A stretch of DNA of 44,143 nt from an uncultured Oligoflexales bacterium. GTDB lineage: Bacteria > Bdellovibrionota_B > Oligoflexia > Oligoflexales > JAPPIL01. This document shows, one piece after another, positions 7,665 to 18,100 of the stretch. A program made the translations under genes and the position numbers. The notes under the pieces are model-generated. The model saw only the letters and a list, made by a program, of their open reading frames with translations, searched no databases and was not told the DNA's origin. The stretch is taken from contig OY282435.1 of assembly GCA_958296095.1 (NCBI GenBank), positions 1 through 44,143 of the forward strand, read 5' to 3'. Each line of letters begins with the position of its first letter. Position 1 is the first letter of the stretch.

Positions 7665-10616
7665 ATGGTAGGATTAGTTGGTTCTTTAGCAGGTGCGGCG
7701 GCAATTGATTTTATCTTACGTATAACCATCGAGGATTTCCGCGCCGAGAAACAACTAAAACTACTTGAGCATCAAGCTGCTATCACCACACAGGCGGTAG
7801 ATAAGTTAGACGCTAAGTTAAGTCAGACAGGCAAACGTGGGGGCGCTTGGACTTACTTTGGCGCGGCTGTTAAGGCAGCGACCATTACTCTAGGACTTTT
7901 TACCGCTGCGGTTGCTGCATTAATTTATAAGTTGGGGCCACCTCTTACTAACGCGCTGCTTAGTTTTACATCTACCATGACCGATGTCCGCAATAGGTTG
8001 CGTGCCGCAGGACAAGGTGTAGATGAGATGCGTGCTACTATCTCACTTCTCTTCAAGACATCACGTGCTACAGGTGTGAATGTAGGTGCATTAGCAACTT
8101 CATTCTCACGTTTTCAAGTCGCATTGTCACAAACAAATGCAACATCAGTCGAGATTGCTGCGTCCCTTGATGCCCTGGCTAAGTCAGCTGCATCATTCGG
8201 TAGTAACAGTGCCGAGACAGCTGGTGCACTACTGCAACTTTCTCAAGGTATGGCTAGTGGAACACTAAGAGGTCAAGAACTTAATAGTGTCCTTGAGGGT
8301 ATGCCTAAGTTTGCCATGGCGGCTGCACAAGCTGCCGGGATACCATTTAAGAAACTCCGAAAGGCAGCGGAAGAAGGTAAGATTTCAACTGATATTCTTC
8401 GTAAGGCATTCCGAGAATTTGGTGGTGAAGCTAATGAAATTTTCTCTCGTTTTGAAACGAAGATTTCTCTCGCACTGCAAGGCTATCAACAGGAATGGTT
8501 GCGAGTCTTCGATAATGTTGTTGTTGCTTTGTCAGGCGGACATGATCAACTAAACAAAAGTGACAGGGGTATAGTAGGGTTCATAAACGCACAGACAGAT
8601 AAGGTTAACTTAGTTGCCGAAGACTATGAGAAGACTGAGGCAATAACTCTTAGGGTTGTCGAATCTTTACTACGTGCTTGGGAAATTCTTCAGCTTATAT
8701 CTGATACCCTTATCGCGTTAGGCCAGACTATAGGCACTGTAGCACATAGTATTTGGTTGCGATTCGACAGTTTGTTTGACGAAGGAGCTGTCCAATATTT
8801 CATCGACAGGTTTATGCTTCAGTTCAGAATTTCGCTTGAGAACATGACCGTAAAACTAGCTTTTAAGATTACTGGTGCAGTATTAGGCGCGGTCAAACTA
8901 GGTATGTTAGGGGCATCCGTTGGTTTACCGGGTATAATTGGTGGTGGTGTGGCAGGCGCTTATCTTGGGTGGAAAGGCGGTGAATTTCTTGGTGATGCGT
9001 CAGAATCGGTGTTATTTGGCCCTACGGATTGGATACGGGAGCAGCATTTACTATTCGATAAGTGGAAAGGTGTTAGGGAAACTTGGAAACAAGCAGGTAA
9101 AGGCTTGGATGATATATCAGTCTTTGGCGGTATTTGGTGGGAGAAAGCTAGCAAGAACGCCGATGAGATAAGGAAAAAATATGATGCAATCAGGAAAGAA
9201 TTGTTAGGCATCAAAGACATCTATGATAGTGGCTTCAGTGTTGATAAGTTGAGTGGCGAAATTGGTCTACCTAAGATTAGCTTCGGACCTGGTGGGCCGA
9301 CTGAGAAGGAATGGAAAGACTTCAGAAGATTTTTGGATAGGTTTACCAGCAAAATCCTCCCTGATGCGTCTTCACAAGAAAAGATACAAAGACAAATAGA
9401 TGTGACACGACCGTCTACTTCTATCTCCGGTCCCTATGACAATTTGACACCCACCGAAACAGCTATAAGGGAGTTGCGTGAAGAATCACAAGAATGGGTG
9501 CGTGGTATCCTTGCAGTCACTGACGAAGAACATAAAGCACGAGTTAAGGAGTCAGACGAAATATTCAAGGGGGCTATGTTAGACATCACTGAAGCTGTTA
9601 AGTTCGTCTACAATGAAATTACTGAGGGCGCATTTAAGTTCTCCTTCGAGTTAGGTGTGGCTCTTAATGCCATAGGTAATGTGGCCTTAAACTTCGTCGA
9701 TTTCTTCGCGAGAGCAGCTGGAGCCGCAGGAATAGAAAGTTACGATGACTTATCATCTGTCATTGGTGCGGGACGAGCAGGTTATGCTGATGCAACTGCC
9801 GACCCTAAAGACCAAGGGGCATTTGGTAAGTCAATAGCAGGTATAGCAACCGCAGCTGGTGTAGGCAGTGCCGCTGGTCCTATAGGTGCAGCCGCAGCAG
9901 CTGGTTTGGAAATTGCTACACAGGCAATCGGTCACAATGTCAAAGCATTCGAGGCACACACAGAACTAATTGAGCGACGAAATGATATAGAAAAAGACTT
10001 GGTAAACACAATAAGAGAACATGGCAGAAATTCCCGTGAAGCAGTTAGGGTGCAGAATAGGCTGAATGAAACTACAAGGGAATTAAACATGATAGACCAA
10101 GATGCAGTTGAGACAGGGGCTGAGATAGCCGCAGGGGGTGAAGTGTTGTCTGCAATGCTCGAGGAAATGTATAGATTGGCGAAACCTTTGATTAAAGCTC
10201 TCGGCTTCCTCATAGCAGTCGTGCTTGGCGTTATCAATATTTTATTAGTGCTTGTAAATGCCATCCTATGGGTAATTGACTTAGTCACATTCAACTTGTT
10301 AGATCTATCAGCCTTTCAGACGGGTGGTTTCACAGGTACAGGACGTAACAGCCAAGTAGCAGGTGTAGTGCACCGTAACGAGTATGTCTTACCTGCATCT
10401 ACCACAAGTCAATTTATGGCAGGGAGATCGATAAGCCTACATGGGGGTATAGATGAGACACCAGACACACAAGATGGCAATGCCCCGATGGTTAACATAG
10501 TTAACGTTGTAGATCCCTCACTTGTCGATGAATACTTGCAATCACCATCGGGACAAAAACAAGTTATAAACATAATACGTGCTAACAATCCTGCCGTGAG
10601 GTCTGCACTTGCCTAA
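7665..10616 (+). CDS. Tape measure protein
   Basis: This is a 983-residue protein. Near residue 105-250 it has the TMP_3-type tape measure domain (SRFQVALSQTNATSVEIAAS, then GMASGTLRGQELNSVLEGMP and KLRKAAEEGKISTDILRKAF). Hydrophobic segments lie at about 60-85, 405-435 and 840-880. The C-terminal part has the usual TGGFTGTG and GVVHRNEYVLPAS motifs. It sets tail length and may help DNA pass the host membrane. With the usual 0.15 nm per residue, a tail of about 150 nm is expected (inference). It starts directly after the TAG of the previous gene. Confidence 0.93.
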   Translation: MVGLVGSLAGAAAIDFILRITIEDFRAEKQLKLLEHQAAITTQAVDKLDAKLSQTGKRGGAWTYFGAAVKAATITLGLFTAAVAALIYKLGPPLTNALLSFTSTMTDVRNRLRAAGQGVDEMRATISLLFKTSRATGVNVGALATSFSRFQVALSQTNATSVEIAASLDALAKSAASFGSNSAETAGALLQLSQGMASGTLRGQELNSVLEGMPKFAMAAAQAAGIPFKKLRKAAEEGKISTDILRKAFREFGGEANEIFSRFETKISLALQGYQQEWLRVFDNVVVALSGGHDQLNKSDRGIVGFINAQTDKVNLVAEDYEKTEAITLRVVESLLRAWEILQLISDTLIALGQTIGTVAHSIWLRFDSLFDEGAVQYFIDRFMLQFRISLENMTVKLAFKITGAVLGAVKLGMLGASVGLPGIIGGGVAGAYLGWKGGEFLGDASESVLFGPTDWIREQHLLFDKWKGVRETWKQAGKGLDDISVFGGIWWEKASKNADEIRKKYDAIRKELLGIKDIYDSGFSVDKLSGEIGLPKISFGPGGPTEKEWKDFRRFLDRFTSKILPDASSQEKIQRQIDVTRPSTSISGPYDNLTPTETAIRELREESQEWVRGILAVTDEEHKARVKESDEIFKGAMLDITEAVKFVYNEITEGAFKFSFELGVALNAIGNVALNFVDFFARAAGAAGIESYDDLSSVIGAGRAGYADATADPKDQGAFGKSIAGIATAAGVGSAAGPIGAAAAAGLEIATQAIGHNVKAFEAHTELIERRNDIEKDLVNTIREHGRNSREAVRVQNRLNETTRELNMIDQDAVETGAEIAAGGEVLSAMLEEMYRLAKPLIKALGFLIAVVLGVINILLVLVNAILWVIDLVTFNLLDLSAFQTGGFTGTGRNSQVAGVVHRNEYVLPASTTSQFMAGRSISLHGGIDETPDTQDGNAPMVNIVNVVDPSLVDEYLQSPSGQKQVINIIRANNPAVRSALA

Positions 10617-11577
10617 CTTTACTTCTTACTTACCGACGACAGTACGAGAGCAAGTTGTATACTTCGTACCCACTAGGGCTACGGAAAGCATTGAATATCG
10701 TGAACAATATTTCACAAGTTATGAGTTAGGTAGGACACGTTCATTGCTGAGCACAGCACCCATAAGACATAGTGTTAAGTATACGTATAGGGATGTTGTT
10801 GCAAATGATATGGCTATCCTTACACGTATGATAGGTGAGATTACGGACGTAAGATATGCGTTACTTGTGCCTGAGTTTGCGCTAACACAGCCTTGCACAG
10901 TAACTTCAGCTGGCAAATTACAAGCCCCCTTAGTTGATATAGAAGGCAGAAAACAACCCTGGGAGTTCTCCACAAAGACTTATTTCTTCAACCGTAACAT
11001 TGCGCTAGCAACCGAGACTACAAACATTACCTATGGTGCTTCACACGTCACAGCTGATATTGCATCTGATGTGGATGCGGAAGGCTATTGTTGCCCTCTA
11101 CGTTTGGCATCAGTCAGCTCTAACATTGTCATCAATAGCTTGTTGTATAAGGCAGTTGAGATAGCGGTTATTTTCAACTTTGAGAATAAGCGAGATTACA
11201 GCACTAACCGTGATGGCAACAACAACCCCCAATTTCACCCTGGTAACTTACCAGCTAGATTTGCGAAGGTTGAAGACGCACAGACAACACCAGATGTATT
11301 GTTTGTTGGCGAACGTGTAAGGGGAAGGCGTAAGGTTAGTGGTGCAGTAAGACGTGATGAGGATTACGTATCTTTCTACCAGCCAACTTTTCCAAATGAA
11401 TGGATTATAAAACAAGTTTATGCCGCGGCAATGTCGGGGGTTTCCCCCGTGGTGGTTATGCCAACGGAACAGTCGGGCGATTATATCTCAGCCTACTTTT
11501 TTGAGCCTAAGTTAGATGTGTCCTACGAAGGAGGGCTAAGGACAAACGCAGTACTTAGGTATCGGAAGTTAGCATGA
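10609..11577 (+). CDS. Putative distal tail protein
   Basis: This 322-residue protein starts at TTG 10609, overlapping the tape measure end by eight bases. No ATG is available nearby, and the sequence MPNFTSYLP reads well from TTG. It is strand-rich throughout. The last 30 residues (ISAYFFEPKLDVSYEGG and ending AVLRYRKLA) look like the closing strands of a distal-tail or tail-tip adaptor. In many siphophages and in gene transfer agents the order tape measure, distal tail protein, DUF2163 protein, hub is conserved, and this gene takes the distal-tail slot. No defining motif was recognised. Confidence 0.6.
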   Translation: MPNFTSYLPTTVREQVVYFVPTRATESIEYREQYFTSYELGRTRSLLSTAPIRHSVKYTYRDVVANDMAILTRMIGEITDVRYALLVPEFALTQPCTVTSAGKLQAPLVDIEGRKQPWEFSTKTYFFNRNIALATETTNITYGASHVTADIASDVDAEGYCCPLRLASVSSNIVINSLLYKAVEIAVIFNFENKRDYSTNRDGNNNPQFHPGNLPARFAKVEDAQTTPDVLFVGERVRGRRKVSGAVRRDEDYVSFYQPTFPNEWIIKQVYAAAMSGVSPVVVMPTEQSGDYISAYFFEPKLDVSYEGGLRTNAVLRYRKLA

Positions 11578-12302
11578 TAACTAACTATCACTTCGAAGAT
11601 GCCGATGGCACATACCAATACACTTCTCAAACTTCAGCACCGAACTATTTGCCAATAAATTATTCGATGGTTAAGACAGATGGCAGTATATTTACGGATG
11701 ATGTCTCCGTGAATATTGCAGGTGATCGTATAGACGAACAACCTTGGTATAAATGGTCTAGTGGTGTTGACAGTGGCAATGTATCACTAGTCCTACTACA
11801 GGGCATAGATGTTGTTTACCGAGGCAACTTAACAGGGGTGGAAGTTAGCTTCAATACCATGGCCTTTAAGTTTGCCAGTCGATTGCGTATTAAGAAAGGT
11901 GCTAGGAGGAGATACCAGCGAAGTTGTAACTACCAATTATTTGACACCAACACATGTAAAGCACCTCAAACACTCGTAGCTGTTAATGTGGCATCATGGA
12001 TAGAGACACGCATAACGACTGTGTTGCCTATTCCGAATCATACCAACTATATCAATGGATGGTTGACACATAGGGGCAAGAACTATTGGATTGTAGATAT
12101 GCCAGATAGGAATACAATTGTGACTAACCATATAGTAGTTGGACTTGGTGTAAACCGAGGATTAGTGATTCGCGCTGGCTGCAACAAAGTTCTAGAAACA
12201 TGCGCAGCAAGATTTAGCAATGAGGCTAACTATGGTGGATACCCTCATTACCCCGAAGAGCAGCCATTTGGTAAGATCTTCGGCGAAAAGGACGATACAT
12301 AA
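11574..12302 (+). CDS. DUF2163 / lambda gpL-like tail tip protein with four cysteines
   Basis: This 242-residue protein starts in an ATGA overlap with its upstream gene. The end of the protein, GCNKVLETCAARFSNEANY followed by GGYPHYPE, is the hallmark of the DUF2163/BR0599 tail proteins, which have a C-x-K-x-x-x-x-C-x-x-x-F-x-N-x-x-N-F/Y-G-G-x-P pattern. Four cysteines, C118, C128, C203 and C210, are arranged like the four that hold a [4Fe-4S] cluster in lambda gpL (pairs x8 and x6 there, x9 and x6 here). It probably links the distal tail ring to the hub. Cluster binding is inferred from the spacing. Confidence 0.8.
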   Translation: MITNYHFEDADGTYQYTSQTSAPNYLPINYSMVKTDGSIFTDDVSVNIAGDRIDEQPWYKWSSGVDSGNVSLVLLQGIDVVYRGNLTGVEVSFNTMAFKFASRLRIKKGARRRYQRSCNYQLFDTNTCKAPQTLVAVNVASWIETRITTVLPIPNHTNYINGWLTHRGKNYWIVDMPDRNTIVTNHIVVGLGVNRGLVIRAGCNKVLETCAARFSNEANYGGYPHYPEEQPFGKIFGEKDDT

Positions 12303-15199
12303 TGGCGTGGCAAGAAGAAAGTGCTGATCTATTTCCGACAAGGGTTAGACCTAAGGTAAGAATATATGATGATGAGCAAGAGTTTGCAGTAGTCCCAGCT
12401 GTCTTTGGCGTAAGAAGAGTCCCAGCAGTTGCGTTAGAGCACGCATTCAATAAACGTCTATATTATTGGCGCAGTTCTACATCAACTGAGTTTGACCCAA
12501 CCCCTACCCAAAGAACAAGCGAATTTGATCCAGAGCCTGTGCGACGTAATCTTGAGAAACTTGAACGGTTGGTCGCAGGATTGATCAAATCGTTTGCTGT
12601 GTTGAAAGAGACAGATGAGAATGATTACACAACTGATCGTGATGGGAATACACGAATATACATCGAACAGTTTGGTTCACCTGTATGGGTTTCTAAGTTT
12701 AGGACAGGGTCACTTGTAAGATGGTCTAAACGTATACATACAAATGATGATGATGAGAATAATATTATAGTTCGAAAGCCTGTAGGTGGGTCTTTTGGGA
12801 AGGAAGAACAATCAACCATTAACTCAGCGCTATCGGATACTCAGGAGAAAATAAGTGCGTTCCTAAGTGCTTTGATCGATGCTAGACGTGATATAAATCA
12901 ACTTTGGTATGACATCCATTCAGAGATTGTTGGGAGAGACGTGAGTGATACCCGTCCACCGACAAAAGCCGAACGTGCTATGGTGCTCAATATATTTTGG
13001 TATTCTGTTTTTCTTGATATCCCAACACGTATTGAATTTTACATTAAGTATCGAGTTCCAGCTCTTGAGAGATTGGTAGGGCTGTTAAAGAAAGATGGGC
13101 TGGACAAGCTATATAAAGTTCCAGCTATAGACGCTGATACTGCTTCAACTTCCGCAGTTATGGCTTCCGAAGCAGCTGTTGCAGCTATCTTCGATGAGAT
13201 AGATCTAAACAATAGGGAGATAGCTAAGGCATTTGAAGACACGGCACGTGGTATTAATGCGTTAAACCGCACAGTACGGAATGCCATAAGAATTCTCACA
13301 CCTGTGAATAATAAGACATACGATCGAAAATACTATTCAGGAAGATTTGGTTTCTCGTATGGCGAACTTGATAAGTTTATATCGATCTTTGTAGAAGAAG
13401 CTAGGGTGCCACAATCATTTAATTTTGGTGATAATACAGTTATCCACACAAGCCTTCTAGGTGGTGCTATTCAGGAAGGTGGCAATGGTGGTATCGGGAG
13501 TCTAGATCGTGTCACTAAGGAAAGACGGCCAAGAACACTAGCTTTGTATCCCGGCAGTCAAACACAAGTCATACCAAGGTATGGCAGTAAGGATTTGGCG
13601 CTTAACTACCGTGGCACATCAGTCATATCTTTCGACTGGTATAACTGGGGTGCTGGTGAATTCCCCTTTGTTGATGCAATTGTTCAACGCACTAACAAGT
13701 TACTTACGGGATTACCACAATGGTATCCCTCTAAGGCTGTAGCTTGTGAAGAGACACTTGACCATGGTGGTGATTACACTGTTATTTTTAGTATAGATGA
13801 TTCGGCATCAATGCAGAGAGGTCATCCTATAAGTCGCAGACAGGCTATGCTAAATGCACTAGATTCTGTCTTTAGGCGTATTTATGATCTTATCCAAGAT
13901 GGTAAGAAGATAAATGCATACATATATGGTTGGTCTGAATTTCTCCCTGAAGGAACAACTCAAGGTTCGCGAAGGTTTTACGCCTCACAGGGTATCACTA
14001 ATGCCATTAACTTTGCTGGTTTCAGCAGATCTAGTCCGTGGAGTTACTCTGGCACTGGTGGTTATAACACAACTTCGTCCAATACTGGGGTAGACCAACT
14101 TATACTTGCCATCAATGATGCTAGGACTAGATTCCCTGAAGATCGACCTATCTATGCCTTCTACATTACCGATAGTGATTACAGGCTTACTGAGGCTTCT
14201 GCGAAGGATCTAGCTACGATTAGTGGTTATAGCAATGTTACGGTTCGAGCCTTGTCTATATATCATCCCCTGAGTTCTGGATCTATGTTGTATCAGGTAG
14301 ATAGCACTGGTAACCCATTGTATATTTGGGCAAGTGACCAGCGTGATAACACAGCCAATCTATCACAACAGATACTTAATGCACTTGATAGTATAGTTGC
14401 GAATATCTCACATCTAAACCCAGTACATGCATTGCGTGAATTGATGACTAACACTGAGATAGGTTTTGGTATTCCTACGGAGTTACTGGACAATGATTCT
14501 TTCCGTGTAGCTGCGGATGTATGTGCAGCTGAGTCATTATGTTGTGCTTTTACTCTTGACGATACTAGGGACACAGAACAAATGTTCCAGATCCTCAAGC
14601 GACATATGGATTGTGAGGTTTATGAACATCCCATCGAGGGCAAGATAAAGATCAAACTTATCCGCAAGGATTATCAGATAAACAATATTACCAGCATAAA
14701 CACTGAAGAGATTGGTGATGTAAGCAACTTCACCCAAAAGTATAACCAGAGGGAGATTGGCGGGGTAACAGTCACATATCGCAATGTCGACAACGAATCT
14801 AAGGCAGTGACAATTGTTAATCCTATCCTTAGGGAACAGGGACATGAAACAGTTAAGGTTAATTTTGAAGCTTGTCCTACGTATGCTACTGCTTTGCATC
14901 TGGCTAAACGCGAACTAGCGTCGCGTTCACAACCTATAAGGTTCTTTTCGGTGACGCTGCCTTCCATTGATTTGTACCCAGGTGATCCTGTTAAGGTCGA
15001 TTTCACACCACGGGGTATTCGTAATGTGGTTATGCGGGTCCAAAAACGGGAAGTTGACGAGACTGGCTTCGTAACACTACAATTGGTGGAGGATGTCTTC
15101 GATGACGTATTCCAAATGGACGAACAGCAACTATTCATACCAACCACCGTTAGACGTAGTGGTTGGGGGTATAATTTCGGTAATGTCTGGGGTGATTGA
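12302..15199 (+). CDS. Central tail hub / tip protein with embedded von Willebrand A domain
   Basis: This is a 965-residue protein. The C-terminal third (about residue 700 on: NPVHALRELMTNTEIGFG, then DNDSFRVAADVC, later LPSIDLYPGDPVKVDF) matches the receptor-hub region of gpJ/megatron-like proteins. In the middle, about residues 492-690, is a region with all three parts of a vWA metal-ion-dependent adhesion site. These are DDSAS (D499, S501, S503) after a hydrophobic strand YTVIFSI, T595 in SSNTGVDQLI, and D624 in YAFYITDSD. Helices between the strands (RRQAMLNALDSVFRRIYDLI) fit a Rossmann-like vWA fold. Residues 80-350 form an additional helical insert unlike known hubs. It probably sits at the tail tip, and the vWA part may bind a host-surface ligand through a metal ion (inference). 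Confidence 0.82.
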   Translation: MAWQEESADLFPTRVRPKVRIYDDEQEFAVVPAVFGVRRVPAVALEHAFNKRLYYWRSSTSTEFDPTPTQRTSEFDPEPVRRNLEKLERLVAGLIKSFAVLKETDENDYTTDRDGNTRIYIEQFGSPVWVSKFRTGSLVRWSKRIHTNDDDENNIIVRKPVGGSFGKEEQSTINSALSDTQEKISAFLSALIDARRDINQLWYDIHSEIVGRDVSDTRPPTKAERAMVLNIFWYSVFLDIPTRIEFYIKYRVPALERLVGLLKKDGLDKLYKVPAIDADTASTSAVMASEAAVAAIFDEIDLNNREIAKAFEDTARGINALNRTVRNAIRILTPVNNKTYDRKYYSGRFGFSYGELDKFISIFVEEARVPQSFNFGDNTVIHTSLLGGAIQEGGNGGIGSLDRVTKERRPRTLALYPGSQTQVIPRYGSKDLALNYRGTSVISFDWYNWGAGEFPFVDAIVQRTNKLLTGLPQWYPSKAVACEETLDHGGDYTVIFSIDDSASMQRGHPISRRQAMLNALDSVFRRIYDLIQDGKKINAYIYGWSEFLPEGTTQGSRRFYASQGITNAINFAGFSRSSPWSYSGTGGYNTTSSNTGVDQLILAINDARTRFPEDRPIYAFYITDSDYRLTEASAKDLATISGYSNVTVRALSIYHPLSSGSMLYQVDSTGNPLYIWASDQRDNTANLSQQILNALDSIVANISHLNPVHALRELMTNTEIGFGIPTELLDNDSFRVAADVCAAESLCCAFTLDDTRDTEQMFQILKRHMDCEVYEHPIEGKIKIKLIRKDYQINNITSINTEEIGDVSNFTQKYNQREIGGVTVTYRNVDNESKAVTIVNPILREQGHETVKVNFEACPTYATALHLAKRELASRSQPIRFFSVTLPSIDLYPGDPVKVDFTPRGIRNVVMRVQKREVDETGFVTLQLVEDVFDDVFQMDEQQLFIPTTVRRSGWGYNFGNVWGD

Positions 15200-18100
15200 T
15201 GCCAAGAACGACTGATAGTAGATCGGGTATAACACATGATTTTGATACGGGTGAGTCCGGTTGGGGAGACGCGGTTAATACCAACTTCCAATCCCTTTCC
15301 GAGATCAATTGGCACTTAACTGCAACATCCATTATCAAGACTCCACCAACCACACCTGAGGCAGGTGAAACACATATTATAGCAACAGGCCCTACGGGTG
15401 TGTGGCAGTCACAGACTGCCGATACAGTCGCAGTTTATGATGGTACTGAATGGCGTTATTACGAACCCCAGATGGGATACCGATGTTACATTATATCTGA
15501 ACAAGCTCTCTACGCCTACCATACGGCTTCAGGCTGGGGTAAGGTGTCATCTGTCGCGGCTGACACTACTATCTACAAAGGCATATGGTCTGCTGATGTC
15601 TACACACGTGGCAATGTTGTCTTCCACAATAACAAATTCTACATCGCAAAAAATGATAGATCGGCAAGTGATACAACTGCACCTGCATCTGATCCCGAAT
15701 GGTTGGATATGGTTGTGTCTGGTGATACAGGCTCTGGCGAAGCTAATGTGCAATCCGATTGGGATGAGACAGACACAGCTAATGATGCCTTCATCCGCAA
15801 TAAACCCGTTGTTGGCACACTCACAGGTGTATCAGGAACTGCACCTATCTCGGTGGATAATACAACTCCGACTACACCTGTTGTTGAGATAGCAGATAGG
15901 GCTATAACAGCTAATAAGATTGCAGAGAACTCACTTACCGCTGGGGAGTTAGCGCCTAATAGTGTCGGCAGTTCTGAAATAGCACCTAATGCTGTGTCCA
16001 ACACCAAGATAGTTGATGACACAATTAAGGTTGCCAAACTTGATTCGACAAACACACCTACAGACGGACAGTTGCCAACATATGACGCAACCTCAGGTGG
16101 TTTAACTTGGCTTAACACTGCGTCTATTTACAAGGGGTCTTGGGCTAATCCTGTAGCGTATAAGGCAGGCGAGATAGTCGTATACGATCACAATCACTAT
16201 ATCGCGGTTAAGGATCACACCTCTTCACTATCCAATGCTCCTTTAAGCGGTGCTAACAGAAGGCTAACTTGGCGGGTGTTGGATACCACAGATATAGATG
16301 CTCTTGCAGCCAATACTATGGGTGCAACGGCAACAGATTCAATCGCAGTTTCAAAAAGTATAAGTTCTCCCGACGTTAAAGTTTCGGTGCAATCCCTACT
16401 TAATCTGGCGCCATCAGGCGGTCCCGCCAGTCTTACATCTACCCGTGCAGTAAGACTTAAAGACATGACTAAGGTTGGCCTTACACTCAACCGTGCTGAT
16501 ATGGGCATGGTTGGCGATGGTAATTCAGGCCTTATCTTTGGTGGTTTAGGGGGAGTTAGGACTGAGAGGTTAGGTGGTTTTGTAAGGTATGTGGTTGCCA
16601 GTGACTCAGTGACTTTAGCAGTAGTCCCCACCACAGGATCCGACATAACTGTAAGACGCGGTATGGGTATGGTCGGCACTGATACTGCTGGCCTTATCTA
16701 TGGTGGAGACGGGACAGATACAAATAATTTCTTCCAATATGTTTATCGCTCTGCAACTAGTGATATTGCCCTTCTCAAACTATCCCACACAGGAGCAATA
16801 ACAGACCGAAATGATATGGGGATGGTAGGCAGTAGAACCCAAGGTATGATCTTTGGTGGTTACGCCAACGCTACTCCTTCCAATGATTTCTGGTTTTACA
16901 CTGTCTCTCAGGGTTCGGTTACCGTGGGCAACCTAGACATTGTAGGGACAATACCTAACCTCTACGACATGGGTATGATAGGGGATCATGAGTCAGGTAT
17001 TATATTCGGCGGCAATACTGGCACGACTGAGTCTGATAGGTTCTTCAGTTATTCTGTGGCCGGGCCTAATGTCACGGTTACAGAGTTAACTAAGTCGGGG
17101 GGTATCCCACCACGCAGTGGTCTAGGTATGGTAGGAACAAAGACCGCTGGTATTATATTCGGTGGTGTGGCTGGGCAGACACGATTAAATGATTTTTGGA
17201 GTTACCTTATCTCAGGGGATAATGTGACTCTAATTCAACTTACCAACATAGGGGATGTGCTATCTGCCCGAACTGATATGGGTATGGTTGGCAGTGCCAC
17301 AACAGGTTTTGTATTTGGTGGCTTCCCTCTTAACAACGACTTCTTCCGTTATTCAACCACGACAGTATCAGGTGGTGGCACAGGTGGAATTACAGGTGTT
17401 GTTGCTGGGAGAGGATTAGAAGGTGGTGGTACTAGTGGAACGGTTAGGCTTGATGCTACGGGAAGTTTGACGGAATCCGAGAAGGCTAAAATAGCATTAA
17501 TACCTAATCCTGCACCAGCCCAAGAATTGCCAGGAGAGAGCGCTACTACTTTCACTGCAACGCAATTAACAAAGACAGGAACGACGACAGGAGGCTTTCA
17601 ACCCGCACTAATAGGCGATGCAGTTAGCGGTATACTTTTTGATGGGGTTATAGGAGCTACCACTAATCAAACCTTGGTAAGGAAATATGTTGTTTCTGGT
17701 GATGACATTACAATAACTAATTTGACTAAAGCAGGGTCGGATTTTGAATTTGCAAAAAGCAATTATGCGGGGTTCGGGTATGGAGATGTTGGTGCGGGGT
17801 TAATATTTGGTTGGTCAAGAATTCTTAGTGATGTTAGATACAGATTTATGAAATATGCTGTGAATGGCAACACTATAACATTTACCTTATTAACAACTTC
17901 TGGAGCAACTCTCCCAGCAAATTTCCCGGCTGGGTCAAATAGTGCAGGAAATGTAACTTCAGGAATTATTTATGGCGGAGTGTTGCAAGGAAGAAACCCT
18001 GAAAATAGATTTTTAAAGTATACTGTTTCTGGTAATAATGTAGATCTAGTTTATCTAACAAAAACTGGGGACACCTTACCGGGCCGCCAAGGATTTGGGA

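Noticed and set aside
14674..15315. Long leftward frame opposite the hub and fibre genes (about 213 codons)
   Set aside because: It lies opposite strongly supported genes, has no ribosome binding site, and its Ser/Leu-rich reading follows from the codon use of the plus strand.
15639..16118. Leftward frame of about 159 codons opposite the first fibre gene
   Set aside because: It has Thr/Val/Leu-rich shadow composition, no start signal, and the fibre gene on the other strand is certain.
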